20,570 nucleotides of DNA from JAUSIF01 sp036556265 (GCA_036556265.1 DATBJU010000123.1:1-20570), one strand, 5' to 3'; shown: positions 1 to 6,383, counted from the stretch's first letter. Numbers and translations: made by a program. Notes: a model not told the origin generated them from the sequence alone.

Positions 1-1
1 C

Positions 2-1018
2 AACTACATCTTCGCCGGACTGCAGACACAGAATTGGGTACTCGTACTGTTCGGCTGCATTTCCGCCGCACTGCTGGCGCTCGTCGTCGATCAACTGCTT
101 GCGCTGATGGAGAGCGGCGTCGCGCGGCGCAAGCGTGTTCATCTTGCGGCCGGCGGCGTGGGGCTTGCGCTCGTCCTCGCGGCCGCGCTCGTACCCGGAT
201 TTGCACGCGCCCCCGCGACATACGTCGTCGGCACCAAGACCTTCACCGAACAATTCATCCTCGCTTCGCTGGTCCAGGAGCGACTGCGTGCGCAGGGCTT
301 GTCGTCCGCACGGCGCGACGGCCTCGGTTCTACCGTGATCTTCGAGGCGCTCGCCGCCGGCGAAATCGACGTTTACGTCGATTACACCGGAACGATTTGG
401 GCCAACCATATGCGCCGCACCGACAGCGCATCACGCGCACAGGTGCTCGCCGAAGTCGGCGAGTGGCTGCGCAAGGAGCGCGGCATCCGCATGCTCGGCG
501 GCCTCGGCTTCGAGAACGCGTATGCGCTCGCGATGACGAAGAAGCGCGCCGGAGAGCTCGGCGTCCGCACGATCGCCGACCTCGCCCGTCACGCGCCGCA
601 GCTCGCCATCGGCGGCGACTATGAATTCTTCGATCGGCCGGAATGGAGGGCGTTACGCGAGGCTTACGGCCTTCGTTTCCGCCAGCAGCGACAGATGGAC
701 TCGACCTTCATGTACGGTGCGGTGGCAAACGGCGAAGTTGACGTGATTTCCGCCTTTTCCAGCGACGGGCGTGTGGCCCGCTACGAGCTCGTCGTCCTCG
801 ATGATCCTCGACAATCGATTCCTCCCTACGACGCAATTCTGATGCTCTCGCCGCAGCAAGCGCACAACGCCGACTTAAGCCGCGCGCTGACCCCGCTTCT
901 GAACAGAATCGACGTGGAATTGATGCGGGCGGCGAACCTGCGTGCCGATCGCGAACAGGAAAAGGAAACGCCGGCGCAGGCCGCGAGCTGGCTTTCCGGG
1001 CAGATTTCCCGCCGGTAG
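2..1018 (+). CDS. Osmoprotectant-type ABC importer, permease/substrate-binding fusion (5' truncated)
   Basis: The frame is open from base 2, so the gene begins left of the window. The first visible residues (NYIFAGLQTQ, then a hydrophobic stretch and VDQLLALMES) look like the last transmembrane helix of an OpuB/ProW-type permease. A second hydrophobic helix (AAGGVGLALVLAAALV) follows, then a complete binding domain opening with VGTKTFTEQFILASLVQE, typical of the OpuBC/ProX glycine betaine-choline binding family. The D-Y-T-G-T segment that family uses near its ligand site is also present. Fused permease-binding proteins of this family put the solute receptor on the outer face of the membrane next to its own channel. 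The partner ATPase is not visible. The substrate could be a betaine, choline or carnitine, or another trimethylammonium compound such as ergothioneine; the sequence alone does not decide. An ATG at 107 would give only the binding part, but the in-frame upstream coding argues against it as the start. Confidence 0.85.
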   Translation, partial: NYIFAGLQTQNWVLVLFGCISAALLALVVDQLLALMESGVARRKRVHLAAGGVGLALVLAAALVPGFARAPATYVVGTKTFTEQFILASLVQERLRAQGLSSARRDGLGSTVIFEALAAGEIDVYVDYTGTIWANHMRRTDSASRAQVLAEVGEWLRKERGIRMLGGLGFENAYALAMTKKRAGELGVRTIADLARHAPQLAIGGDYEFFDRPEWRALREAYGLRFRQQRQMDSTFMYGAVANGEVDVISAFSSDGRVARYELVVLDDPRQSIPPYDAILMLSPQQAHNADLSRALTPLLNRIDVELMRAANLRADREQEKETPAQAASWLSGQISRR

Positions 1019-1114
1019 GCCCGCGTCTGGTTAACGGCAATCGAAGCATTTTTCTCCGGCACTTTACGCGAACTTGAATCATTTCGCGTATTTCATGGCT
1101 CAGGAGAGAGATCC

Positions 1115-1408
1115 ATGTTTGGCCGTGTCATCGCTTCCGTTCTTGCAACCGTGCTCGCCGGCTACGTCTACGGTACGTGGCGCGACTATTCAAAGACAGA
1201 GAGCTGTAACCGGGGTTTGACCCAGCTGCGCGAGAAATTCGATCAACGCCGGGCGGAAATCCGCAACCCGGCGCCGATGGACCGCGCGATTGCCCAGGCA
1301 ACCGAGCTTTGCGCCAAGGGTGAACACGACAAGGCGCGCCAGCTCATCGACGTCACGATCGCGACATGCCGGAGCAACGGCAGCTGCGTGCTGAGGAATC
1401 GCAGTTGA
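1115..1408 (+). CDS. Small membrane-anchored or exported protein of unknown function
   Basis: A 97-residue protein that I do not recognise. The start is supported by AGGAGAG at 1102-1108, six bases before the ATG. Residues 4-20 are hydrophobic (RVIASVLATVLAGYVYG), giving a signal anchor or signal peptide, followed by a charged, helix-prone body. Four cysteines (in ESCNRG, ELCAKG, ATCRSN and GSCVLR) could form disulphides outside the cytoplasm. The stretch from about residue 50 to 90, with AKGEHDKARQLIDVTIATC, resembles a single TPR-like helical hairpin, but that is only an impression. Its stop lies nine bases from the stop of the convergent MFS gene, so the two genes end almost back to back with no room for a separate terminator. 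Confidence 0.6.
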   Translation: MFGRVIASVLATVLAGYVYGTWRDYSKTESCNRGLTQLREKFDQRRAEIRNPAPMDRAIAQATELCAKGEHDKARQLIDVTIATCRSNGSCVLRNRS

Positions 1409-1417
1409 ACGAACGCG

Positions 1418-2590
1418 CTACCTGGCGCGCGGATCTCGCACGACAAAGAACAGTACCAGGGTCGCGGCAAATGTAGCCGCCGCGAGTACATCGAATGTGC
1501 TCGCGTAGCCGAGACCGCCGATCAGGAATCCCGCCACGATCGGCCCCATCGCCTCGCCGAAATCGAACACGGTCCCGAATACGCCCATGGCTGCGCCAAG
1601 GCGCTTCGCCGACGCGAGATCGGCGATCAGCGCGTTGGTCACCGGCGTGACCGTGCCGACTCCGACTCCCAGCACCGCAGAGACCAGCGCGAATGTGCTG
1701 AACGTTTCGCTCCGAAACACCAGCGGAAGTGCCGCGACGCAGAACAGAAGACCAACAATGATCACCGGCTTGCGTCCGAATTGATCCGAAAGTCGTCCCG
1801 CCGCAGGCTTGATGACCATCGCGGCCACGAGTTGAGCGCCTAGCGCGAGCGCGATCTCCGCGTCGTTCAGGCCCGCCTGTTTGGCGTAGATCGGCAGAAA
1901 CCCGAGAAACGCGGCATAGCCGAAATACATCACCGCCTCGATGCTCGATGCGATCAGGATCGGCGGCACGGACACGACTTCGCGGATTCCTTCACCGAAT
2001 TCTCGCGCACGCTCGCCTAGCGTCCTAACCGCGCGTTCCCGCGCCGGCTGGACGTCCGGCAGCATCAGCACGACGATCAGCGTAAGCACGCCGAGCACGC
2101 CCACGGTGAGATAAGTCAGCGGATAGCTTGCCGTGAAATAGAGAATGAACCCGCCAATCAGGGGGCCGCCCGTCGCGCCGATATCGTTCATCGAGGCGTA
2201 CCAGCCGAGTCGTGCTCCACGACGCGTCTCGCTGAGACCCGCCACATAGGCAGCGGCAACCGGCGAAAAAATTGCGGTGGCGAAGCCATGCACGAACCGC
2301 AGCACCAGCAACAGGTAAGGTTCGCCAACGAACGGATAGAAGAATGGCGGCGCCGCAAAGAACAGCGCGCCAAGCAGCATCATGCGCTTGCGGCCAAGCA
2401 TGTCCGAGAGCGCACCCGCCGGAAGCTTGAAGAACACGCCGGTGATGGTCGAGGCCGCGACGATGACGCCGAGCAATTCCGGTCCCGCGCCGAGATCGGC
2501 GGCAAACGTCGGCAGCACCGGACTCCGCGCCATCTGGTAGCCGAGGCGCGAGATCAGGCTCGCGAAGACGACCGCGAGGAAGATGTTCAT
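1418..2590 (-). CDS. MFS transporter
   Basis: A 390-residue protein with about twelve hydrophobic segments. The major facilitator loop motif appears twice, once in each half: GALSDMLGRKR after helix 2 and GRLSDQFGRKP after helix 8, as expected for the duplicated six-helix fold. It lies in the inner membrane and is probably a proton-coupled exporter or importer; the substrate cannot be read from sequence. The ATG at 2590 is nine bases after the stop of the DUF2148 gene. A GGAGGA ribosome site lies inside the last codons of that gene, at a rather long distance of about 13 bases. The two genes are therefore probably cotranscribed and translationally linked. The pairing with a 4Fe-4S protein is unexplained. 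Confidence 0.9.
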   Translation of the reverse strand: MNIFLAVVFASLISRLGYQMARSPVLPTFAADLGAGPELLGVIVAASTITGVFFKLPAGALSDMLGRKRMMLLGALFFAAPPFFYPFVGEPYLLLVLRFVHGFATAIFSPVAAAYVAGLSETRRGARLGWYASMNDIGATGGPLIGGFILYFTASYPLTYLTVGVLGVLTLIVVLMLPDVQPARERAVRTLGERAREFGEGIREVVSVPPILIASSIEAVMYFGYAAFLGFLPIYAKQAGLNDAEIALALGAQLVAAMVIKPAAGRLSDQFGRKPVIIVGLLFCVAALPLVFRSETFSTFALVSAVLGVGVGTVTPVTNALIADLASAKRLGAAMGVFGTVFDFGEAMGPIVAGFLIGGLGYASTFDVLAAATFAATLVLFFVVRDPRAR

Positions 2591-2599
2591 GCGCTCGAC

Positions 2600-3307
2600 C
2601 TATTCCTCCGCCTCGACGTGCGGCAGGTGCGCCCAGCGCTTGTCCGGCCGCTTCACCGGCAACGTGCTGGTGCCCGGCAAACGCGCGAGCTCTGGTGAAT
2701 CGAAATCCACGGCGGGCATGCGATTGTCGAACCCGACATTTTTGTGCGTGACGCTTAGGGAGAGCGCCACGGCGACCTCCGCTTCGATCAGCCCGAGCTT
2801 GCGCGCCGCGACAGCAATGCGCGTCTGACAGCGCGTGTCCACGTTGTTCAGGCTCGCCGCCTTCGCCGCCGAACCGACTGCGATGCCGAGGTCGATGTCG
2901 CGTAGATTGCATTGCGGCCCGCCGAATTCGAACGCCACGCTGTCCGCTCGCATCTTCTTCGTCGCTTCTATGAACTCGGCGCAGGTGGCGTAGCCGCAGG
3001 CGCCGCAGTCGTAAATCGGCGGGTACCAGTTCTTCAGCCCGATGAAGAGCACGCCGTCGATCTTTTCCGCCATCGCCGCGTCGCGGAACCAGATTTCCTG
3101 CCGCCGTTCCTTGCCGCGCGCACGCATCCAGTCAGCGAGTCGTTTCAGCATCGCCCTGTCATCGACCAGTACGGTTTCGATGAACAGTGGCTTGCCCTTG
3201 ATGAACAGCTGACCGCCGGACTTCGGCGCCGTCACGGCTGCGGCGGCGCACAGCCGTCCCACGGTTCGAACGATATCCGCTTTCATCTCGTCGATCCCGT
3301 TGCTCAT
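2600..3307 (-). CDS. DUF2148-type 4Fe-4S protein
   Basis: A 235-residue protein from the ATG at 3307. A GTG nine bases upstream (3316) is in frame, but the GAGGAG ribosome site at 3316-3321 overlaps it and sits eight bases from the ATG, so the ATG is preferred. Residues 101-109 read CGACGYATC and a fourth cysteine follows at 133. This C-x2-C-x4-C...C pattern is the 4Fe-4S signature of the FeS domain also seen in the CO dehydrogenase/acetyl-CoA synthase small subunit and in RnfB. The rest matches what I know of the DUF2148 family, whose role is not established. A further cysteine at 160 is a possible redox partner. It is a soluble cytoplasmic protein by composition. Its ribosome site overlaps the TGA of the small gene upstream (3320-3562), implying coupled translation, and the MFS gene follows by nine bases. 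Confidence 0.8.
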   Translation of the reverse strand: MSNGIDEMKADIVRTVGRLCAAAAVTAPKSGGQLFIKGKPLFIETVLVDDRAMLKRLADWMRARGKERRQEIWFRDAAMAEKIDGVLFIGLKNWYPPIYDCGACGYATCAEFIEATKKMRADSVAFEFGGPQCNLRDIDLGIAVGSAAKAASLNNVDTRCQTRIAVAARKLGLIEAEVAVALSLSVTHKNVGFDNRMPAVDFDSPELARLPGTSTLPVKRPDKRWAHLPHVEAEE

Positions 3308-3319
3308 CGCAGTCACTCC

Positions 3320-3562
3320 TCATAGTCCAAACAGGTCTCTGATTTCGCGCGCCGTCTCCGGGTCTTCAGCAGCGAGCTTGTCGAGTACGCTCGGGTCGAT
3401 CTCACGTACCGCGTGACGCAGCCGCTCGCGCGCGAACCGCTCAACGGCGTCACGAAGCAGCCCGACGAACCGCGAGGCGACGGGCCTGAGGCCGGCGCGC
3501 AGCGATCGACCGGGCGACGAACGAATGTGTTCGAGATTGCAGCTGTAGTTGGCGCAAGCCAT
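3320..3562 (-). CDS. Small protein related at its N-terminus to the neighbouring DUF1127 protein
   Basis: An 80-residue basic protein that I do not recognise by family. Its start MACANYSCN resembles the start MPCAGPDYSCN of the DUF1127 protein encoded just upstream, and the two genes share their 5' leader almost base for base. The C-terminal half (ERFARERLRHAVREIDPSVLDKL, ending IRDLFGL) is helical but lacks a clear DUF1127 LxDIG motif. It therefore looks like a duplicated start joined to, or diverged into, a different end. GAGGTGA stands six bases before the ATG. Its stop overlaps the ribosome site of the DUF2148 gene, which supports real translation. The two early cysteines are shared with the neighbour and could be functional. 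Confidence 0.6.
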   Translation of the reverse strand: MACANYSCNLEHIRSSPGRSLRAGLRPVASRFVGLLRDAVERFARERLRHAVREIDPSVLDKLAAEDPETAREIRDLFGL

Positions 3563-3634
3563 GTCTCACCTCTTGAAGGAGCGAGGCAACGCTTGGCTGC
3601 GAGCAGCTGACCGGGCGGTTGTCGTTGGCCCGGA
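3563..3634 (-). promoter_or_regulatory. Structured 5' leader, copy 1 (before the 80-residue protein)
   Basis: This 72-base intergenic stretch is almost the same as the leader at 3928-4000. It contains two short hairpins: arms CCGGGC (3611-3616) and GCCCGG (3628-3633) around an 11-base loop, and arms GCTG (3596-3599) and CAGC (3604-3607) around CGAG. The GAGGTGA ribosome site is beside the ATG. The match continues into the first codons of the gene. Confidence 0.6.
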
Positions 3635-3657
3635 ACGATCCAGGGCGCGGCGGTCGT

Positions 3658-3927
3658 TCATTTCCAGAACGGCTTCCGCGCTTCACGTACGGCATCGGCT
3701 TTCGAAACGCCGATGTCGTTGAGCAATTGCGAGTCGAGCGCGGCGAGCGCACGTCGCTGGCGCCGATGCGCGAACGCCTCCCCGACCGCGAGGCATGCGC
3801 GGACAAGCGTCCAGATCGGCCGCGGGCTCGGCGCCGCCGAACCCGGCGCGCCGAAACGCACCTCGCCGAGCGGCGAGCGGATCGTGATCAGGGAATTGCA
3901 GCTGTAATCGGGGCCGGCGCAAGGCAT
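3658..3927 (-). CDS. DUF1127 domain protein
   Basis: An 89-residue protein. The last 35 residues (RRALAALDSQLLNDIGVSKADAVREARKPFW) are a textbook DUF1127 domain: an Arg-rich helix, L-x-x-L, a conserved D-I-G, then a second helix. Small DUF1127 proteins of alphaproteobacteria are Arg-rich. Some have been reported as RNA-binding or as regulators of phosphate and carbon metabolism, but no role is implied here beyond family membership. GAGGTGAGAC precedes the ATG. The N-terminus MPCAGPDYSCN matches the next gene. The gene is followed by 95 bases holding the second copy of the leader and then the 80-residue protein, so the two are likely transcribed together. A plausible promoter lies at 4009-4037. 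Confidence 0.85.
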   Translation of the reverse strand: MPCAGPDYSCNSLITIRSPLGEVRFGAPGSAAPSPRPIWTLVRACLAVGEAFAHRRQRRALAALDSQLLNDIGVSKADAVREARKPFWK

Positions 3928-4000
3928 GTCTCACCTCCGTAGCGGAGCGAGACAACACTTGGCTGCGCACAGCTAACCGGGCGGTTGTCGCAGGCCCGGA
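3928..4000 (-). promoter_or_regulatory. Structured 5' leader, copy 2 (before the DUF1127 gene)
   Basis: This leader has the same layout as copy 1. Arms CCGGGC (3977-3982) and GCCCGG (3994-3999) lie 50 bases from the ATG, compared with 49 in copy 1. Arms GCTG (3962-3965) and CAGC (3970-3973) surround the loop CGCA. The stems are unchanged between copies while the loop bases differ. It may be a translational control element or a protein binding site; no known RNA family is claimed. Confidence 0.6.
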
Positions 4001-4008
4001 CTGACAAA

Positions 4009-4037
4009 ATACCACGCCTCACGCGGATGAGCAACAA
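4009..4037 (-). promoter_or_regulatory. Candidate sigma-70 promoter of the DUF1127 gene
   Basis: Read on the minus strand, TTGTTG (4032-4037) and TGGTAT (4009-4014) are 17 bases apart. They lie just after the stop of the DUF3147 gene and just before the structured leader. The match is moderate, and readthrough from the DUF3147 gene is also possible. Confidence 0.4.
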
Positions 4038-4052
4038 TCGCCGCCTGCGGCG

Positions 4053-4403
4053 TCAAATCGAGATGCCGAACTTCGGCAACAGCCAAATTGTAAGCAGATA
4101 GAGGCCGATCGTAAGCAGACTGGAGGCGACCAGCGCAACCCAGAAACCGACGCCGCCGCGCAGCAGCGCGGGAAAGAAAAGAAACATCGGCAACGTGGGC
4201 AAGACCAACCAGAAGGTCGCCTCCGCATGCGCCGCTATCCGCACGACGTCACCTGTGTCGCGCCACAGCCAGATGATTGCGAGAATGGAAACGAGCGGCA
4301 GCGATACGATCAGCGCGCCGAGGCCCGGCCGCCGCTGGGCGACCTCAGAAACGATTGCAATGATGACGCCGGAGATTGCGGCTTTGACGAAGAGATAGAG
4401 CAT
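4053..4403 (-). CDS. DUF3147 family inner-membrane protein
   Basis: A 116-residue, very hydrophobic protein with four likely membrane helices (YLFVKAAISGVIIAIVSEV, GALIVSLPLVSILAIIWLW, a helix around FWLVLPTLPMFLFFPALL, and WVALVASSLLTIGLYLLTIWLL). The length, the early KAAISG segment and the SLPLVSILAIIWLW segment agree with the DUF3147 family, whose function is unknown. The frame runs open upstream to 4508, but that extension is the coding of a palindromic repeat (MRGLDPRI...). The ATG at 4403, preceded by GGGAGAGG, is the real start. It is upstream of the DUF1127 gene on the same strand, with 125 bases between them. Confidence 0.8.
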   Translation of the reverse strand: MLYLFVKAAISGVIIAIVSEVAQRRPGLGALIVSLPLVSILAIIWLWRDTGDVVRIAAHAEATFWLVLPTLPMFLFFPALLRGGVGFWVALVASSLLTIGLYLLTIWLLPKFGISI

Positions 4404-4438
4404 GAGCCTCTCCCGCTCCCGGTGCAAAAAGTTTCCCC

Positions 4439-4508
4439 ATGGCCGGGCTTGACCCGGCCATCCACTCCTCGAATTGACTTTCTGGATGCGCGGGTCAAGC
4501 CCGCGCAT
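4439..4508. repeat. Paired palindromic intergenic repeat (MRGLDPRI type)
   Basis: There are two nine-base-pair hairpins. One has arms ATGGCCGGG (4439-4447) and CCCGGCCAT (4453-4461) with loop CTTGA. The other has arms ATGCGCGGG (4486-4494) and CCCGCGCAT (4500-4508) with loop TCAAG. The loops are reverse complements of each other, so the hairpins are two inverted copies 24 bases apart. This type is common between genes in this bacterial group and creates a false N-terminal extension of the DUF3147 gene. Confidence 0.85.
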
Positions 4509-4528
4509 GAGGACAAAGTCTTGCTCGG

Positions 4529-4567
4529 TCAGTTCCGACTGTTATCCACCAGCGCCCGCTGCTTGAT
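4529..4567 (-). pseudogene. Detached ilvC 3' end, copy A
   Basis: On the minus strand this 39-base segment reads IKQRALVDNSRN followed by TGA. It matches the true ilvC terminus IKQRALVDRSKN. The nucleotide differences are mostly synonymous (for example CTG for TTG and GAT for GAC). The frame is closed a few codons upstream by a TGA and has no start, so it is not expressed as a protein. Confidence 0.8.
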
Positions 4568-4573
4568 CACATA

Positions 4574-4593
4574 GGGCTCGCGCCAGCGAGCCC
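4574..4593 (-). repeat. Hairpin between ilvC tail copies A and B
   Basis: The arms GGGCTCGC and GCGAGCCC (8 bp) surround the loop GCCA. The arms are identical to those of the hairpin at 4662-4683. There is no T tract on the minus strand, so this is at best a weak terminator. Confidence 0.7.
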
Positions 4594-4617
4594 GTCAAAC
4601 GTGACGACGGCCGGGAA

Positions 4618-4656
4618 CTAGTTGCGCGACTTGTCGACGAGCGCCCGCTGCTTGAT
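4618..4656 (-). pseudogene. Detached ilvC 3' end, copy B
   Basis: On the minus strand this 39-base segment reads IKQRALVDKSRN followed by TAG. It is a second copy of the ilvC terminus, 82 bases downstream of the real one and out of frame with it. It differs from copy A at six codons, five of them synonymous, and it uses a different stop codon. Confidence 0.8.
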
Positions 4657-4661
4657 CCCAT

Positions 4662-4683
4662 CGGGCTCGCGCGAGCGAGCCCG
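4662..4683 (-). repeat. Hairpin after the ilvC stop, possible terminator
   Basis: Arms CGGGCTCGC and GCGAGCCCG (9 bp) with loop GCGA begin 16 bases after the ilvC stop. It shares its inner arms with the hairpin at 4574-4593. No T tract follows, so transcript-end protection or weak termination is possible. Confidence 0.6.
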
Positions 4684-4699
4684 TTCGCAAAGCCGTGGA

Positions 4700-5719
4700 T
4701 CAGTTCTTGCTCCTGTCGACCAACGCTCTCTGCTTGATCCACGGCATCATGGCGCGGAGCTTCTCACCAACCTGCTCGATCGGGTGCGCGGCCATCTTCG
4801 CGCGCATGGCCTTGAACGAAGTCTGGTTGACGCGGTTCTCAAGCATCCAGTTGCGCGTGAACGTACCCGACTGAATGTCCGCGAGCACCTTGCGCATCTC
4901 GGCACGCGTCTGCTCCGTGATCACACGCGGCCCCGTAACGTACTCGCCGTACTCCGCCGTATTCGACACGGAGTAGTTCATGTTGGCGATACCGCCTTCA
5001 TAGATCAGGTCGACGATCAGCTTCACCTCGTGCACACATTCGAAGTACGCCATCTCCGGCGCGTAGCCCGCTTCCACAAGCGTCTCGTAGCCCGCCTTCA
5101 TCAGCTCGACCAGCCCGCCGCACAGCACTGTTTGCTCGCCGAACAGATCGGTTTCGCATTCCTCGCGGAACGTCGTCTCGATGATGCCGGCGCGCCCGCC
5201 GCCGATCGCCGATGCATAGGAAAGGCAGAGGTCGTGCGCGTTGCCCGACGCGTCCTTCTGGATCGCCATGAGGCACGGCACGCCCGCGCCGCGTTGATAC
5301 TCCGACCGCACGGTGTGGCCCGGCCCCTTCGGCGCCACCATCATCACGTCGAGATCGGAGCGCGGCTCGATCAGATTGAAATGGATGTTGAGCCCGTGCG
5401 CGAACATAAGCGCCGAGCCCTGTTTCATATTGCCGTGCATGTGCTCGCGATAGATGTCGGCCTGCAATTCATCCGGCGTGAGCATCATCATGACGTCGGC
5501 CCACTTCGCGGCCTCCGCCACTTCCATGACTTTCAGCTTCTCGCCCTCCGCCTTCTTCACGCCGGCCGAGCTCTTGCGCAGCGCGACGGCGACATCCTTC
5601 ACGCCGGAGTCGCGCAGGTTCAGCGCGTGCGCGTGGCCCTGGCTCCCATAGCCGATGATCGCGACCTTCTTCCCCTTGATCAGGTTCAGGTCGGCGTCGC
5701 GGTCGTAATAAACGCGCAT
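4700..5719 (-). CDS. ilvC: Ketol-acid reductoisomerase (NADP+)
   Basis: A 339-residue class I enzyme of the usual short length. It converts 2-acetolactate (or 2-aceto-2-hydroxybutyrate) to the dihydroxy acid in isoleucine and valine synthesis, using NADPH and magnesium. The Rossmann loop is GYGSQGH (residues 23-29). The catalytic-region histidine is in MFAHG (108). The magnesium ligands of the knotted C-terminal domain are D191 and E195 in DLFGEQ, with E227 and E231 further on. The ATG at 5719 has a G-rich GGGGGT segment six bases before it. It is third in the ilvB-ilvN-ilvC operon, 79 bases after ilvN. Its last 12 codons recur twice downstream (4529-4567 and 4618-4656). Confidence 0.98.
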   Translation of the reverse strand: MRVYYDRDADLNLIKGKKVAIIGYGSQGHAHALNLRDSGVKDVAVALRKSSAGVKKAEGEKLKVMEVAEAAKWADVMMMLTPDELQADIYREHMHGNMKQGSALMFAHGLNIHFNLIEPRSDLDVMMVAPKGPGHTVRSEYQRGAGVPCLMAIQKDASGNAHDLCLSYASAIGGGRAGIIETTFREECETDLFGEQTVLCGGLVELMKAGYETLVEAGYAPEMAYFECVHEVKLIVDLIYEGGIANMNYSVSNTAEYGEYVTGPRVITEQTRAEMRKVLADIQSGTFTRNWMLENRVNQTSFKAMRAKMAAHPIEQVGEKLRAMMPWIKQRALVDRSKN

Positions 5720-5798
5720 GAGTACCCCCAGCGAATGGACGGTTTCGGCGCTGCTTCTAAATGGAGTGGACGCTCAGCACAATCGGCAACCGAGCCGC

Positions 5799-6353
5799 TC
5801 ACATCCCCTCCGGCCCGCGCGCGATCGCGCAGATGCCGGTGCGTGACACCTCAACGAGCCCGAGCGGGGCCATCAGCACCACGAACTGGTCGATCTTGTC
5901 GGGCTTACCGGTGAGCTCGAACACGAAGCTCTCGGTCGTGGCGTCGATCACCCGCGCGCGGAATGCGTCGGCGAGCCGGAGTGACTCGACCCGGTTGTTA
6001 TCCTTGCCGCGCACCTTGACGAGCGCGAGCTCGCGCTCGATCGCCGTGTGCCCCGCCGTGAGATCGACCACGCGGTGCACAGGGACCAGCCTTTCGAGCT
6101 GGTTCTTGATCTGCTCGATCACCATCGGCGTGCCCTGGGTCGCGATCGTGATGCGCGAGAGGTGCTTCTCGTGCTCGGTCTCCGACACCGTGAGGCTGTC
6201 GATATTGTAACCGCGCCCCGAGAACAGGCCGATCACGCGCGCGAGCACCCCCGGCTCGTTGTCGACCAGGATCGACAGCGTGCGGTGCTCGATCTGCTGC
6301 GTCTCTTTCGCAGCCGGGTAGTGTGTGCTTGTCGCGGCGGTTTGTGTGGACAT
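5799..6353 (-). CDS. ilvN: Acetolactate synthase small (regulatory) subunit
   Basis: A 184-residue protein (also called ilvH). It binds the large subunit and gives feedback inhibition by valine. The N-terminal ACT domain starts at HRTLSILVDNEPGVLARVIGLFSGRGYNI, a near-consensus valine-binding region. The C-terminal ALS_ss_C domain continues to GLVEVSRTG and the end. The frame is open up to 6470, but that part is encoded by a palindromic repeat (SPTRGEGEKVR). The ATG at 6353 (MSTQTAATS) is therefore taken as the start, although its ribosome site is poor. The gene is separated from ilvB by 259 bases filled with repeats, which is unusual inside this operon. Confidence 0.95.
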   Translation of the reverse strand: MSTQTAATSTHYPAAKETQQIEHRTLSILVDNEPGVLARVIGLFSGRGYNIDSLTVSETEHEKHLSRITIATQGTPMVIEQIKNQLERLVPVHRVVDLTAGHTAIERELALVKVRGKDNNRVESLRLADAFRARVIDATTESFVFELTGKPDKIDQFVVLMAPLGLVEVSRTGICAIARGPEGM

Positions 6354-6383
6354 GACATCTGACTCTGCGTTGCGAACCTTCTC

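Noticed and set aside
2025..2912. 295-codon frame on the minus strand overlapping the MFS and DUF2148 genes
   Set aside because: It is an out-of-frame shadow of two real genes, with Arg/Gly-rich low-complexity translation.
4404..4508. N-terminal extension MRGLDPRIQK... of the DUF3147 protein
   Set aside because: It is the translation of a palindromic repeat; the ATG at 4403 has its own ribosome site.
4622..5914. 430-codon frame on the plus strand opposite ilvC
   Set aside because: It is antisense to a complete, well-conserved ilvC; its His/Arg-rich composition is typical of a shadow frame in GC-rich DNA.
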